Shown piece by piece: positions 23,262 through 32,125 of a stretch of DNA of 64,000 nt (the stretch's first letter is position 1; each line of letters begins with the position of its first letter). Under the pieces are notes generated by a model. The model was not told where the DNA came from, made no database searches, and was given only the letters and a program-made list of their open reading frames with translations. Source of the stretch: Candidatus Saccharimonadota bacterium (GTDB taxonomy: Bacteria; Patescibacteriota; Saccharimonadia; Saccharimonadales; Saccharimonadaceae); assembly GCA_030528025.1 (NCBI GenBank), contig JAUMZP010000001.1, forward strand, positions 248,001-312,000. Reading direction: 5' to 3'. The translations under genes were made by a program, and so were the position numbers.

Positions 23262-23504
23262 ATGGCGGGAACAAAAGCTGGCGGCCTGAAGGCTGCGCAA
23301 AAAAACATCTCTAAAGACCCTAACTTCTACGCCAAGATTGGCGCCAAGGGCGGTAAGAATGGCCGCACTGGTGGCTTTGCGGCTAACCCACAACTTGCTC
23401 GCGTGGCTGGCGCTAAGGGCGGCCGAATCTCTCGCCGCACCAAAAAGGCCGACGATGATGCTGTTGCGGCTGCTCCGCAATCGGACGTTGCACTCGCTGC
23501 TTAG
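23262..23504 (+). CDS. KGG-repeat stress-type protein with a tmRNA-tag-like C-terminus
   Basis: An 80-residue basic, Gly-rich protein. Two copies of the KGG motif (IGAKGGKNGRTGGF at about 31-44 and VAGAKGGRISRR at about 48-59) match the general-stress GsiB/con-10 type repeat. The SD AAGGAG precedes ATG 23262. The last residues are SDVALAA; the final 18 bases (23487-23504) match tmRNA bases 5560-5577 at 17 positions, including the stop. Such an ending would make the protein a ClpXP-type substrate. The gene has a strong promoter, a structured leader and a palindromic terminator. Confidence 0.8.
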   Translation: MAGTKAGGLKAAQKNISKDPNFYAKIGAKGGKNGRTGGFAANPQLARVAGAKGGRISRRTKKADDDAVAAAPQSDVALAA

Positions 23505-23521
23505 AGGCGGCGCAGGCATCT

Positions 23522-23559
23522 CTCAAAACACCTCCCAGATATCTGGGAGGTGTTTTGAG
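23522..23559. terminator. 38-bp perfect palindrome, terminator
   Basis: The 19-base arms are exact, centred on GAT|ATC and ending in TGTTTTGAG. It lies 18 bases after the KGG gene stop. As RNA it would be an unusually stable hairpin with almost no loop. Confidence 0.75.
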
Positions 23560-23687
23560 GTATTTGCAGTTTTTTGTGTGGTGGTTATGCGCCGCTGCTA
23601 TGGCTGCCTGAGCGACATTCTCCCGCATTGTGCTCGTGAGAGCGAAGTAGCGGTGCGCGAGAATTACTGCGGCAATTAAGGCTCGCG

Positions 23688-24203
23688 TTATATTATCGTG
23701 CTTTTTACAACATAACGTCGGAGTTGGCAGGTAGTGGCGCTGTTGGCACGCCAGTGGGTGGAGCAGGCAAGGCAGGTGTATGTGCCATCGCTGCGCTGTA
23801 AGCCAGTTGCGTTGCAGTGTGGGCAGCGCGAGCGGGCATGGAGCCAGTCGCGGTAGGTGTCGAGGGCAGATTCGATAAGATCATCATCGACCGTCAGCTG
23901 CCAGCCAGCTCCAACACGGTAGCCAGCACTCCATGCAGCGCGCTCCATTGCAACGAGCTGCACATCGTGCGCATAGCCACAGTGCCCCAGAAGCGCATGA
24001 CCATACTCATGGAGAAGGTAGGCAGAGGCCTGGGCATCGTGTGGATCGTAATAAACTGTGCGGCTTGGGTGATGCCAATGAAAGTGGCCACCTGGGCGAA
24101 AGGTGAGTGGCGCAATACCCGACGTGCGAGCGTGCTGGGTGAGGTGAGAGATAAGCTGATCGAGTGGCATGGGTGGTGGTGATATAGCCACGTCTATCGA
24201 CAT
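23688..24203 (-). CDS. ImmA/IrrE-like zinc metallopeptidase with C-terminal zinc ribbon
   Basis: A 171-residue protein. The motif LLHEYGHALLGH (HExxH at about residues 65-69) is the zinc-binding active site of M78/ImmA-type peptidases. A C-terminal ribbon carries CPHC and CLAC pairs, which could bind a second metal or nucleic acid. ImmA-type enzymes cut repressors or antitoxins, but no partner XRE gene is adjacent here. No clear SD precedes ATG 24203, so the start is uncertain. A SprT-like family is an alternative. Confidence 0.7.
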   Translation of the reverse strand: MSIDVAISPPPMPLDQLISHLTQHARTSGIAPLTFRPGGHFHWHHPSRTVYYDPHDAQASAYLLHEYGHALLGHCGYAHDVQLVAMERAAWSAGYRVGAGWQLTVDDDLIESALDTYRDWLHARSRCPHCNATGLQRSDGTYTCLACSTHWRANSATTCQLRRYVVKSTII

Positions 24204-24457
24204 GCGAACCAGCTAGCGAAACAATAGATACTTCGCACGATTTGACAGAGGTGGAGATTATGATTTGTTCGTGTATTGTATGTGTCAAGATCAGTGTAGC
24301 ACAGCCTGCCTGCAATGCCTAGTGGGTGGTGTGAAGTATCGGTGTATGGTGAGCTCCAGAGAGGCAGAGCGAGACGCATGAGTAATAGAGCGCGTGCGTT
24401 GCGTTTTGCGATTGATTACGGTATAATAGAGAGAGTAACGTAAACGAAGGTTTGGCA

Positions 24458-25000
24458 ATGAAGCAGCAAGGATCAATTATCGGATACGTCGTCGTCGGGA
24501 CAGTGCTGACACTCGCACTGGTTGGCGGGGTCTTAATCGTCAAGAATAGTCACAATAGCAGCGCTCGACAAGTGGCAAGCACCACTGCTACCGACGCCAA
24601 GAAAAAGGAATCAACACAGAGCAGCAAGAGCGCTAACGACAAGCTGGTCGATAGCCTTAACAGCAAATCAACAGAGGCCAGCAAGAGCAAAGAGACGAAA
24701 GAAACTCAGTCGCAAGACAAGAAAAACACCACATCGACTGCAACTAATAGCGAGACGAGTGGCGCATCGAGCACAACTACACAAAGCCAATCGACTCAGT
24801 CTACTCAATCTCAATCCTCAAGCACGCCTGCCGCGACATCATCGACCAACTCCAGCACTCCTTCGCAAACTCAATCTACCCAGCAAGTGAGCGCTTTGCC
24901 GCAAACCGGCCCCGCTGAGGGCCTAGCAGCCGTTGTGGCGGTGAGCAGCCTGGCTGGTGTAGCGCTAGCTTACCGCAAGTCGCGCACACCCGCGCTGTAA
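24458..25000 (+). CDS. LPXTG-anchored, Ser/Thr/Gln-rich surface protein
   Basis: A 180-residue protein. An N-terminal hydrophobic segment (GYVVVGTVLTLALVGGVLIV) acts as signal or anchor. Residues about 30-145 are a low-complexity Ser/Thr/Gln/Lys stalk. The C-terminus carries a complete sorting signal: LPQTG, a hydrophobic stretch and a basic tail RKSRTPAL. It should be exposed on the cell surface if a sortase exists elsewhere in the genome, and could take part in host-cell contact. ATG 24458 has GAAGG upstream; TATAAT lies at 24422-24427. A terminator follows. Confidence 0.85.
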   Translation: MKQQGSIIGYVVVGTVLTLALVGGVLIVKNSHNSSARQVASTTATDAKKKESTQSSKSANDKLVDSLNSKSTEASKSKETKETQSQDKKNTTSTATNSETSGASSTTTQSQSTQSTQSQSSSTPAATSSTNSSTPSQTQSTQQVSALPQTGPAEGLAAVVAVSSLAGVALAYRKSRTPAL

Positions 25001-25035
25001 GATATACAACATCGACGCTGTTTTATTGGTAACAC

Positions 25036-25070
25036 AACAATTACCCCTGTGCAGAGCAGGGGTAATTGTC
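25036..25070 (+). terminator. terminator of LPXTG gene
   Basis: A 12-bp stem, CAATTACCCCTG / CAGGGGTAATTG. No strong T-run on the plus strand. Confidence 0.65.
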
Positions 25071-25263
25071 ATCTGAGAGAGGTAATATAGGTGCTGTGAT
25101 TATAGCATCGTTGTGTATATAACTGCATGATAGTTCGTGCTATGTATAGTGTGGGTGAGAGGGGTGAGCCGGGGGACAAGTGGCTTGGCGTTCTCAGACT
25201 GCTGAGCCGAAGCCGTTAAACCTTATAGTATGATCTGGAAATACAACAGCAAACCTATCGCAC

Positions 25264-25289
25264 AAGAGAATATCTAGAGGCTAGCGACT
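25264..25289 (+). repeat. short intergenic repeat IR-X, copy 2
   Basis: The divergent core AATATCTAGAGGCTAGCG. Relative to the consensus, CTGG/CCAG became CTAG/CTAG, which keeps the small hairpin. Confidence 0.6.
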
Positions 25290-25409
25290 GTGGAGTGGAC
25301 AAGGTCTGTGATTCACCGAGCTGGAGTGCTTTTGGTGCGATGAGTGTGCTGTGTGGGCTATCTGTTTGGGTTGATTATTTATAGAGGTGAGGCTGAGGAG
25401 CTCCAGGTT

Positions 25410-25438
25410 TTGACGCTTGCAGCGACTTTGTGTATAAT
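25410..25438 (+). promoter_or_regulatory. rpsA promoter
   Basis: TTGACG, a 17-base spacer and TATAAT. The leader is about 70 bases, with SD AGAGGAG far from the ATG. Confidence 0.75.
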
Positions 25439-25512
25439 ACAGAGGAATGGTGCGCCGCACGGCCGGCGTGTCTCATAATATAATTAAATAAGAGGAGTCT
25501 GTACCAAGACTT

Positions 25513-26577
25513 ATGGCAACACAAGCCTTAACAATGGATGATTTGCTCGCTGGCGACGGCGTCAAGCAACTAGTAACCGGCGAGGTCGTGACTGGCCGCG
25601 TATTATCGGTGCGCAAACGAGATGTATTAATAGACCTAGGCCCACAAGGGGTTGGCTATGTGCCACGGCGCGAGATTGGCGCTGCCAAGGCGCTAGCAGT
25701 TGGCGATGAAGTAACAGCCAGTGTGGTAGATAGCGAGCTCGAGAATGGCTATAGCCTGCTGAGCTTGCGCAAAGCAGCCAAGGACCGTGGCTGGGAAGAA
25801 GCAATGGCTAAGCTGGATGCTGGCGAGATCATCGAGGTAGCACCATACGACGCCAACCGCGGTGGTATGCTGGTTGAGTACGAAGGCGTGCGAGGTTTTT
25901 TGCCGGTGTCGCAACTGTCGGCCGAGCACTACCCACGGGTGGGCGGTGCTGATAAAGATGAGATCTTGGCACGGCTCAATACTCTGGTGGGGCAGACACT
26001 CAAGGTGCGCATCCTTGACTGCGATCGCAAGGCCAATAAGCTGATCTTTAGCGAAAAAGAAGCCATCAAGGATGGCCTGGCCGCCCACTTTGAGAAGCTC
26101 AAGGTTGGCGACACCGTCAAGGGTGTCGTGACTGGTGTGGTGGACTTTGGCGTCTTCGTGAATGTCGAAGGGATTGAGGGGCTTATCCACATCTCAGAGA
26201 TTAGCTGGGAGCGCGTCAACAACCCAGCCGACTATGTCAAGGTGGGCCAGAGCGTTGAGGCGAAGATTATCAGCATCGACAAAGATCGCCTAAGCCTGAG
26301 TATGAAGCAGCTCACCAAGGACCCATGGCTTGATGAGGTGGATCAATTCACCAAGGGTCAGACCATCGAGGGCACAGTAACGCGCATTACCCCATATGGT
26401 GCCTTTGTCCAGATTAGCCCAGCAGTTGAAGCGCTGGTGCACGTGAGTGAGCTCGGCAGCGGCGGTGCCGACCCAGAGAAGGTCTTTACACTCAATGAGC
26501 GCAAGAGTTTTGTCATTCTCGACATCGACAAAGATGCGCACAAAGTGAGCTTAAGTCTCGCCGACAAGAAAAAATAA
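25513..26577 (+). CDS. rpsA: 30S ribosomal protein S1
   Basis: A 354-residue protein with four S1 RNA-binding repeats, at about 17-85, 100-170, 190-258 and 275-350. The third is the most canonical (VKGVVTGVVDFGVFVNVEGIEGLIHISEISW). S1 brings mRNA to the 30S subunit. Four repeats is the length common in Gram-positives and CPR, shorter than the six of E. coli. infB follows 52 bases later. A strong promoter lies upstream. Confidence 0.93.
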   Translation: MATQALTMDDLLAGDGVKQLVTGEVVTGRVLSVRKRDVLIDLGPQGVGYVPRREIGAAKALAVGDEVTASVVDSELENGYSLLSLRKAAKDRGWEEAMAKLDAGEIIEVAPYDANRGGMLVEYEGVRGFLPVSQLSAEHYPRVGGADKDEILARLNTLVGQTLKVRILDCDRKANKLIFSEKEAIKDGLAAHFEKLKVGDTVKGVVTGVVDFGVFVNVEGIEGLIHISEISWERVNNPADYVKVGQSVEAKIISIDKDRLSLSMKQLTKDPWLDEVDQFTKGQTIEGTVTRITPYGAFVQISPAVEALVHVSELGSGGADPEKVFTLNERKSFVILDIDKDAHKVSLSLADKKK

Positions 26578-26629
26578 CCAGTAAATTACAAAAGATGACC
26601 GGCTGTGGCCGGCAGAAAGGAGTGTGTGT

Positions 26630-28405
26630 ATGAGTCAGTCTGAAAAAGTGTTGGTCATTGCCGATTCGATCACCGTTGGTGAGCTGGCCCAAACCCTGAA
26701 TCTGCCGGTCACGAAGCTGATTGGCGAGCTCTTCAAGAATGGCTTTACGGTAACAATCAATCAGCGGATTGATTTTGAGATTGCTGAGATTATCGTGGAG
26801 GAGCTGGGCTTGGCAGTGACGCTGCAGCGCAAAGCTGCCGAGCAGCATACTGTGCAGCACCTGCACAAGCCATCGAGCAATGCTGTACCGCGCCCGCCAA
26901 TTGTGGCGGTGATGGGGCATGTCGACCACGGCAAGACAACACTGCTCGATACTATCCTCGAGATGAAGACGGTTGCTAGTGAGGCTGGTGGCATTACCCA
27001 GCACATCAGTGCCTATCAAGCCCAAAGGGGTGGTCGCACGATGACGCTGCTTGACACCCCTGGCCATGAGGCCTTTGCGGCGTTGCGTCAGCATGGTGCC
27101 GCACTGACCGATGTGGTGGTGATTGTTGTGGCAGCCGATGATGGTGTGAAGCCACAGACGGTGGAGGCGATCCGCTTTGCACGCGATGCCAATGCCAAGA
27201 TTATCGTTGCTATTAACAAGATTGACAAAGACACAGCCAATCCTGATATGGTTAAAGCTCAGCTTGCTAGTGAGCATCATCTCAACCCTGAGGAGTGGGG
27301 TGGCGATACCATTATGGTGCCAATTAGCGCTAAGACTGGCCAGAATATTGATAAGTTGCTCGATACCATCCTACTTGTGGCCGACATGGAAGAGCTCCGC
27401 GCCGATACGGATGTGCCAGCTGAGGGGCTCGTTATTGAGGCACATATGGAGAAGGGTCGTGGCTCGGTAGTAAACTTACTCATCGAGCAGGGCCGCTTGG
27501 CACCAGGGCATTTCCTCGTGGCAGGGCAGGCCTATGGCAAGGTGCGTACTTTGCTCGATTACACTGGTACGCCTATCAAGACAGCTATGCCCGCTACGCC
27601 AGTGACGGTAACAGGTTTTAAGGAATTGCCGCAATTTGGTGATATTTTCACAGTGGTCAAAAACGAGAAAGAAGCTCGCCTGGCGGTGCAAAAGGCTAAG
27701 CTCGACCAAGCGCGCAATGCCGCTACCACCAATGTGACTGGTGCTGACTTGCTCAAGCTTATGACGCAGAAACACGACGCTCAGGAATTCGACGTCATCG
27801 TCAAGGCCGATGTACAGGGGTCACTTACCTCAGTGATGGATAGCTTGCGCCTGGTGGAGACGGGCGGGGCGATCACGCTGCGGATCATTGGCCATGGCGT
27901 GGGCAATATTACCGAGAGTGATGTGCGCTTGGCTGGTAGTAGTAATGCAATTATCTATGGCTTTAACGTCGACCTGCCGCCAGCTGTCAAACGCCTGGCA
28001 ATGCGTGACAAAGTGACAGTGCGCCGCTACCAAGTGATCTATGAGCTACTTGACGATGCACGCCATAGCATGGAAGCGATGCTCGCACCAGAGGTGGTGG
28101 AGACGGAGATCGGCCAGCTAGAGATTAAGGGTGTTTTCCGGACGATGCGCGATGCGGTAATTGCCGGTGGGCAAGTGACAAAGGGTAAAGTGATGGCAGG
28201 GCTGCTGGCCCGTGTGATGCGTGGCGAGGAGCAAATTGCCGAAGTAATAGTAGCCAGCGTGCAGCGCCAGCAGCAAGAAGCTAAGGAGGTTTTTGAGGGT
28301 GAGCTCTGCGGCCTCAATCTCACGACCAGCAAGAAGCTCCAGCTCGAGATTGGCGACACCCTCGAGTTCTTCACCCGCGAGCTAGTGAAGCGTACGCTGC
28401 AGTAG
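26630..28405 (+). CDS. infB: translation initiation factor IF-2
   Basis: The GTPase that delivers fMet-tRNA to the 30S subunit. From ATG 26630 (SD AAAGGAG, good spacing) it has 591 residues: an IF2-N fold at about 5-65, GHVDHGKTT (96-104), [12 protein letters not shown], then the central and C-terminal domains that bind fMet-tRNA. The long N-terminal extension of many bacteria is missing. A GTG six bases upstream is the alternative start. A terminator follows at 28489. Confidence 0.96.
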   Translation: MSQSEKVLVIADSITVGELAQTLNLPVTKLIGELFKNGFTVTINQRIDFEIAEIIVEELGLAVTLQRKAAEQHTVQHLHKPSSNAVPRPPIVAVMGHVDHGKTTLLDTILEMKTVASEAGGITQHISAYQAQRGGRTMTLLDTPGHEAFAALRQHGAALTDVVVIVVAADDGVKPQTVEAIRFARDANAKIIVAINKIDKDTANPDMVKAQLASEHHLNPEEWGGDTIMVPISAKTGQNIDKLLDTILLVADMEELRADTDVPAEGLVIEAHMEKGRGSVVNLLIEQGRLAPGHFLVAGQAYGKVRTLLDYTGTPIKTAMPATPVTVTGFKELPQFGDIFTVVKNEKEARLAVQKAKLDQARNAATTNVTGADLLKLMTQKHDAQEFDVIVKADVQGSLTSVMDSLRLVETGGAITLRIIGHGVGNITESDVRLAGSSNAIIYGFNVDLPPAVKRLAMRDKVTVRRYQVIYELLDDARHSMEAMLAPEVVETEIGQLEIKGVFRTMRDAVIAGGQVTKGKVMAGLLARVMRGEEQIAEVIVASVQRQQQEAKEVFEGELCGLNLTTSKKLQLEIGDTLEFFTRELVKRTLQ

Positions 28406-28488
28406 TGGGTTTGGCGGTGCTTGCTTTGCCCTGTAGAATCTCGGTATATTTATATTAAGTGGTAACTCTGTTTTGCTGCTGGTATATA

Positions 28489-28518
28489 AAACCCGCTATG
28501 GGATAATGGCGGGTTTTT
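28489..28518 (+). terminator. rpsA-infB terminator
   Basis: AAACCCGC / GCGGGTTT hairpin followed by T residues. Confidence 0.8.
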
Positions 28519-28539
28519 AAGATTGGGGCATCTCCCTCA

Positions 28540-28568
28540 TTGACACATCACCTCTGTTGTGGTAGGAT
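28540..28568 (+). promoter_or_regulatory. promoter of the 707-residue protein gene
   Basis: TTGACA (28540-28545), a 17-base spacer and TAGGAT (28563-28568). Confidence 0.65.
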
Positions 28569-28608
28569 GTGGGCAGAATATATAAGGAAAAAAATTAGGA
28601 CGGGTAGT

Positions 28609-30732
28609 ATGGCAAAAGGACATGAGGCAACAGGAACAAGCACGCTTGACCCAGTGCTCGAAACAGGCTCAGCCACACGAGCTGGCGTTAGAGGTGTGGT
28701 GAATCATATGATTGGAGCGGCAAAACGCATTCCTGACGTATACACGAGGAATGTAGAGACGCAAAAGGCTGTGAATGAACAACTCGGCGAGTCAGGCCCA
28801 ATGGCTGGGCTAGACCGACGACTTAGGGATTTTCAAACCACGCAACAAGAGCAGCGCTTGGCACGACAAACAAGTCCCGAAGCGAATAAGAATACAGTGA
28901 GAAAAACACTTGTTGTGGTCGGCGAGACTATCAGAGCTGGTCTTGATAGTTTTGGTGTTGGGACGATTGGTGAGGAATACTCTGAACCCAAGACGACAGA
29001 GCAAAAAATCTCTCCTGCTCCACCAACAGAAGAAGACTATGCATGGGATAAAGCACAGCGTGAAGCCGAAACACAGCAAAACCAACCATCAACGCCTGAG
29101 CAAACATCACCAACTGAGCAAGAGCAATATGCCGGCGAGGAAGCAACCCTTGCTCGTCTACAAACGGAAGTTACAGCACTGACTAACGAGAAGGTTCAGG
29201 AGATTAGCACAGCAGAGTCGGCTACAGACGCGGCATTTGCCAAGGGTATGGCAGATATTGCGGTGCAGAGCAAAATTGCGCATGAGGTGATCTTGCCATA
29301 TTCGGCGGAGGGGATTGCTCAGCTGGAGGCGATGCGCAGTGACGCACTTGCTACCTTGCAGCAAGCCTTCGACGCGCGCAATCAGGGCGCAAAACCTACT
29401 GCTACTCCAAACCAAGAACTAGCCCAAAGCGTAGCTCATGCAGAGCATACTCCTGTGCCAGTCTCGACGAGTGAGCAAACACCTCAAGCTCCGGCTGGCT
29501 TCGAAGCGCAGGTGAACGAGCTAACAGACCACACTGCCCAGGAGATTATGGCGAGCCACTCGACTATGGATGCAATCCGCATGAAGGGTGAGGCAGCAAG
29601 TGTAGTGCTGAGCATGACGGCGCGCGAGCTGATGCAGCCACACCTTTCGCGCGAAGATGCAGCACAACTCAAAGACACGCGCGACCGATCCCTCGCAGTA
29701 CTCCAAGCAGCACTCGACGTGCGGCTGGAGTCGCCAGACTCACACCAAGCTGCCTCTGTAACGGTAGAGAGTCAGCCTCTCGCAGAAGCAACACAGATCT
29801 CCGGAGCAACCACAGCAGAACCAACACATGAGGAAGCTGATGGTAGTGTTGAGGAGAATCGCGCAGCGAGTATTGAAGCGGCTGAAGGGGTAGGGGAGAA
29901 GAAAAAAGACCGATTGATACGTCGGACACAGACTGCTCAGCATATGGCCCGGAAAGCAATACGAGCTGTGAAAGATTGGTTTAGCCAGAAAGTGCCAGAT
30001 TCAAAGCCAACACCAAATCGCCCTCTCAAGGACCACTCTTTTACCAAAATGTCTAGTGACGAAGCGCATAAACAACCAGTAGCAGTTGATACCGAGGCAC
30101 AAGCTACTCAGCCGCACACTCCATCACAAGAGATGCCAGTTGCTAATACAGAGGATCCTTTTGCGCTTGCAGAGGCGGCAGGGGTTATTACAGGGAACAG
30201 CAACCCTGACGAAGTAGTCGTGACAACCCCTGATGAAGCGACTCATCGTGGTGAAGATGAGCCAGAAGAACTAGCTGAAGTCATTGATCTTCTGAGTGTT
30301 GTAGCTGGTACACAGCAAGAGCCCCACACTGACGTTGAAGCCCCCACCGAAGAACTTGAAACTGTCGCCGAGGCAATCAACACACAAGAAGATGCGCCGC
30401 TTTCGCGAGATGAAATGCGTCAGATGGAGCAAACAGCAAGAAGCAAGATACAGCTTGGTGAGTATGATTTGTGGGCGGAGATTACAAAGGCTGATCTCAA
30501 TGGTGCAGAGGTAGATATTGATGAGCTCATCAAAAACACTCGCACAGCGATACAGCTAAATATGCGAGGTTGGCTCCAAGAAGAAGGCCGGCAGCACCAA
30601 GTAAGTGGCTTATACCTGAGCACACTAGAAGTACGAACAATGGAAAGTGCGGATAGCGCCCTGGAGTCGATCAAACAGGCATATCTCAAAACCAAGCAAG
30701 CACGAGAGAGCCGACAGGATAGCGCAGCCTAG
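28609..30732 (+). CDS. large acidic low-complexity protein with internal repeats
   Basis: A 707-residue soluble protein, rich in Glu/Gln/Thr/Ala, with no recognised catalytic motif. Two segments are related to each other: VTALTNEKVQEISTAESATD...IAQLEAMRSDALATLQQAFD and VNELTDHTAQEIMASHSTMD...AAQLKDTRDRSLAVLQAALD, each about 75 residues. They are joined by disordered Pro/Gln linkers, and a helical C-terminal region follows. ATG 28609 is chosen because the -10 at 28563-28568 makes earlier starts unlikely. A DUF5663-like gene follows 12 bases later. A scaffold or surface role is possible, but nothing proves it. Confidence 0.65.
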   Translation: MAKGHEATGTSTLDPVLETGSATRAGVRGVVNHMIGAAKRIPDVYTRNVETQKAVNEQLGESGPMAGLDRRLRDFQTTQQEQRLARQTSPEANKNTVRKTLVVVGETIRAGLDSFGVGTIGEEYSEPKTTEQKISPAPPTEEDYAWDKAQREAETQQNQPSTPEQTSPTEQEQYAGEEATLARLQTEVTALTNEKVQEISTAESATDAAFAKGMADIAVQSKIAHEVILPYSAEGIAQLEAMRSDALATLQQAFDARNQGAKPTATPNQELAQSVAHAEHTPVPVSTSEQTPQAPAGFEAQVNELTDHTAQEIMASHSTMDAIRMKGEAASVVLSMTARELMQPHLSREDAAQLKDTRDRSLAVLQAALDVRLESPDSHQAASVTVESQPLAEATQISGATTAEPTHEEADGSVEENRAASIEAAEGVGEKKKDRLIRRTQTAQHMARKAIRAVKDWFSQKVPDSKPTPNRPLKDHSFTKMSSDEAHKQPVAVDTEAQATQPHTPSQEMPVANTEDPFALAEAAGVITGNSNPDEVVVTTPDEATHRGEDEPEELAEVIDLLSVVAGTQQEPHTDVEAPTEELETVAEAINTQEDAPLSRDEMRQMEQTARSKIQLGEYDLWAEITKADLNGAEVDIDELIKNTRTAIQLNMRGWLQEEGRQHQVSGLYLSTLEVRTMESADSALESIKQAYLKTKQARESRQDSAA

Positions 30733-30744
30733 CGGTAGAAAATC

Positions 30745-31086
30745 ATGAGCACTGTGCCCCTCCCAACAGATGATGACAACCCCTTTTCATCTCTCATCAC
30801 CCAGCACGACCTCGATCGCCTTGGGATTAAGACGCGCGACTCAGCAGCGCTGCTACAGGAGGTGAATAACACGCTCTATGAGCGGGTGGGGCTAGAGGTT
30901 ATTGGCCGCTTGTCGGATAATGACCTCGATGAGCTAGTGCGCCGCCAGGAGACGGACGATGGCGCAGCGCTATTTGCTTGGCTGTCGCAGCGAGTTGCGC
31001 ACCTCGACGAGATCCTGAGCGACGAGCGCACACTCATCCTTGGCGACCTAGCCAAAAAGGCTGATGAGTTGAATGACACAGCGTGA
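30745..31086 (+). CDS. DUF5663-like small protein
   Basis: A 113-residue acidic helical protein. The segment ALLQEVNNTLYERVGLEVIG followed by LSDNDLDELVRRQETDDGAALFAWLSQRVAHLDEIL matches the pattern of the DUF5663-type domain common in CPR genomes (two or three helices, Leu-rich, FxWLxxxxPxxDEIL-like). It is cotranscribed with the 707-residue protein and related to the domain at the start of the gene at 31406. The function of the domain is not known to me. The family name is from memory, not a search. Confidence 0.65.
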   Translation: MSTVPLPTDDDNPFSSLITQHDLDRLGIKTRDSAALLQEVNNTLYERVGLEVIGRLSDNDLDELVRRQETDDGAALFAWLSQRVAHLDEILSDERTLILGDLAKKADELNDTA

Positions 31087-31405
31087 GTTCTGTGTAAGAG
31101 CTGTAGGCGTACTAGTGCGAATGTATTGATCGATGACTGCGCGAAGTATCTCAACGCCACCCTCGCAATGAATAACGAATGCCCAGCCTCTCTACAGTGT
31201 GCCGCACTGTATATACTATTCTCTTTGTTGATTGAGTACTTACTTTACCTGGTTGGTTATCGAGCGCACGATAAAAAGATTACTCAGGGCGAGGGTGTAA
31301 CAGAGGTAGACAACACTACTGAGGGAAATTACACCACATTTTACCATTTTTATTGTATGAGGGGTGGATTGTTTGGTATACTAGGGGCAGGAGGAATTGA
31401 AAAAC

Positions 31406-31948
31406 ATGTTTCAATTAGACGATGCTTTTTTGCAAAAAATCGGTATAGCAGACTGGCCACCAGAGGTACAGCAGCGCTTTGTCGACAACTTTCGCCAAGT
31501 GCTGGAGCTGCGCGTTGGCACGGTGCTGAGCGATGGCTTGAGCGAGGTGCAGCTGAATGAGTTTGAGTCGTTTATGAACCAAGACGCTGCGGTTATTACC
31601 GCGTGGATCGACGAGCACGAGCCTGACTACGAAGATGATAAGATATACCAGAGCCAGCGCAAAGCCTACGAGAAAGCGGCAGAGCAGCGTGGTGTGGAGG
31701 TAGACCAGCTGGCACTCTTTGCGGAGTATGCGCAGCTTAAGTGGCTCACCCACAACCGCCCAGACTACAGAACTGTCGTGCGTGAGACTTTTGAAGGCCT
31801 CGTGGATCTCGCCAAGGCTGACCCGCAGAAGTTCCTTACCCAAGAGGGCTTGGCTAGCATCTTCCAGAGTAGTGATGCGGCAGATGGTGGTACACCAGAC
31901 GAGCTTGAGGGTGGCCACCCCGACTCTGATGTAGCGCTTGCTGCGTAG
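31406..31948 (+). CDS. DUF5663-like protein with a tmRNA-tag-like C-terminus
   Basis: A 180-residue acidic protein. The N-terminal ~70 residues (FVDNFRQVLELRVGTVLSDG ... FMNQDAAVITAWIDEHEPDYED) resemble the DUF5663-type domain of the gene at 30745. A helical middle follows, then an acidic tail ending HPDSDVALAA. This ending mimics the tmRNA tag end but uses different codons, so it is not a simple copy. AGGAGG (31389-31394) supports ATG 31406. TATACT lies at 31377-31382. It probably turns over quickly if ClpXP reads the tail. Confidence 0.7.
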   Translation: MFQLDDAFLQKIGIADWPPEVQQRFVDNFRQVLELRVGTVLSDGLSEVQLNEFESFMNQDAAVITAWIDEHEPDYEDDKIYQSQRKAYEKAAEQRGVEVDQLALFAEYAQLKWLTHNRPDYRTVVRETFEGLVDLAKADPQKFLTQEGLASIFQSSDAADGGTPDELEGGHPDSDVALAA

Positions 31949-32048
31949 TGATAAGGACGAAGTAAAAACACGTATGACCCCTGTGAATGCAGGGGTTTTG
32001 TGTTTGGTTAGCTTCTTTGATTAGTCTTGCAATGCTTTGCCATCGAAT

Positions 32049-32119
32049 AAGAAAATATCTGGAGGCCAGCGACTGGGCAAACAAAAAAGCTATCTCTATG
32101 ATCTAGTTGGAACATTTTT
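32049..32119 (+). repeat. short intergenic repeat IR-X, copy 3 (long form)
   Basis: The core AATATCTGGAGGCCAGCG sits at 32054-32071. GAACATTTTT (32110-32119) begins 36 bases after the end of the shared block, the same spacing as in copy 4. It ends seven bases from the fmt stop codon. Confidence 0.75.
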
Positions 32120-32125
32120 CATCAT

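Noticed and set aside
28540-28608. Upstream start for the 707-residue protein
   Set aside because: It would overlap the -35/-10 promoter elements at 28540-28568.
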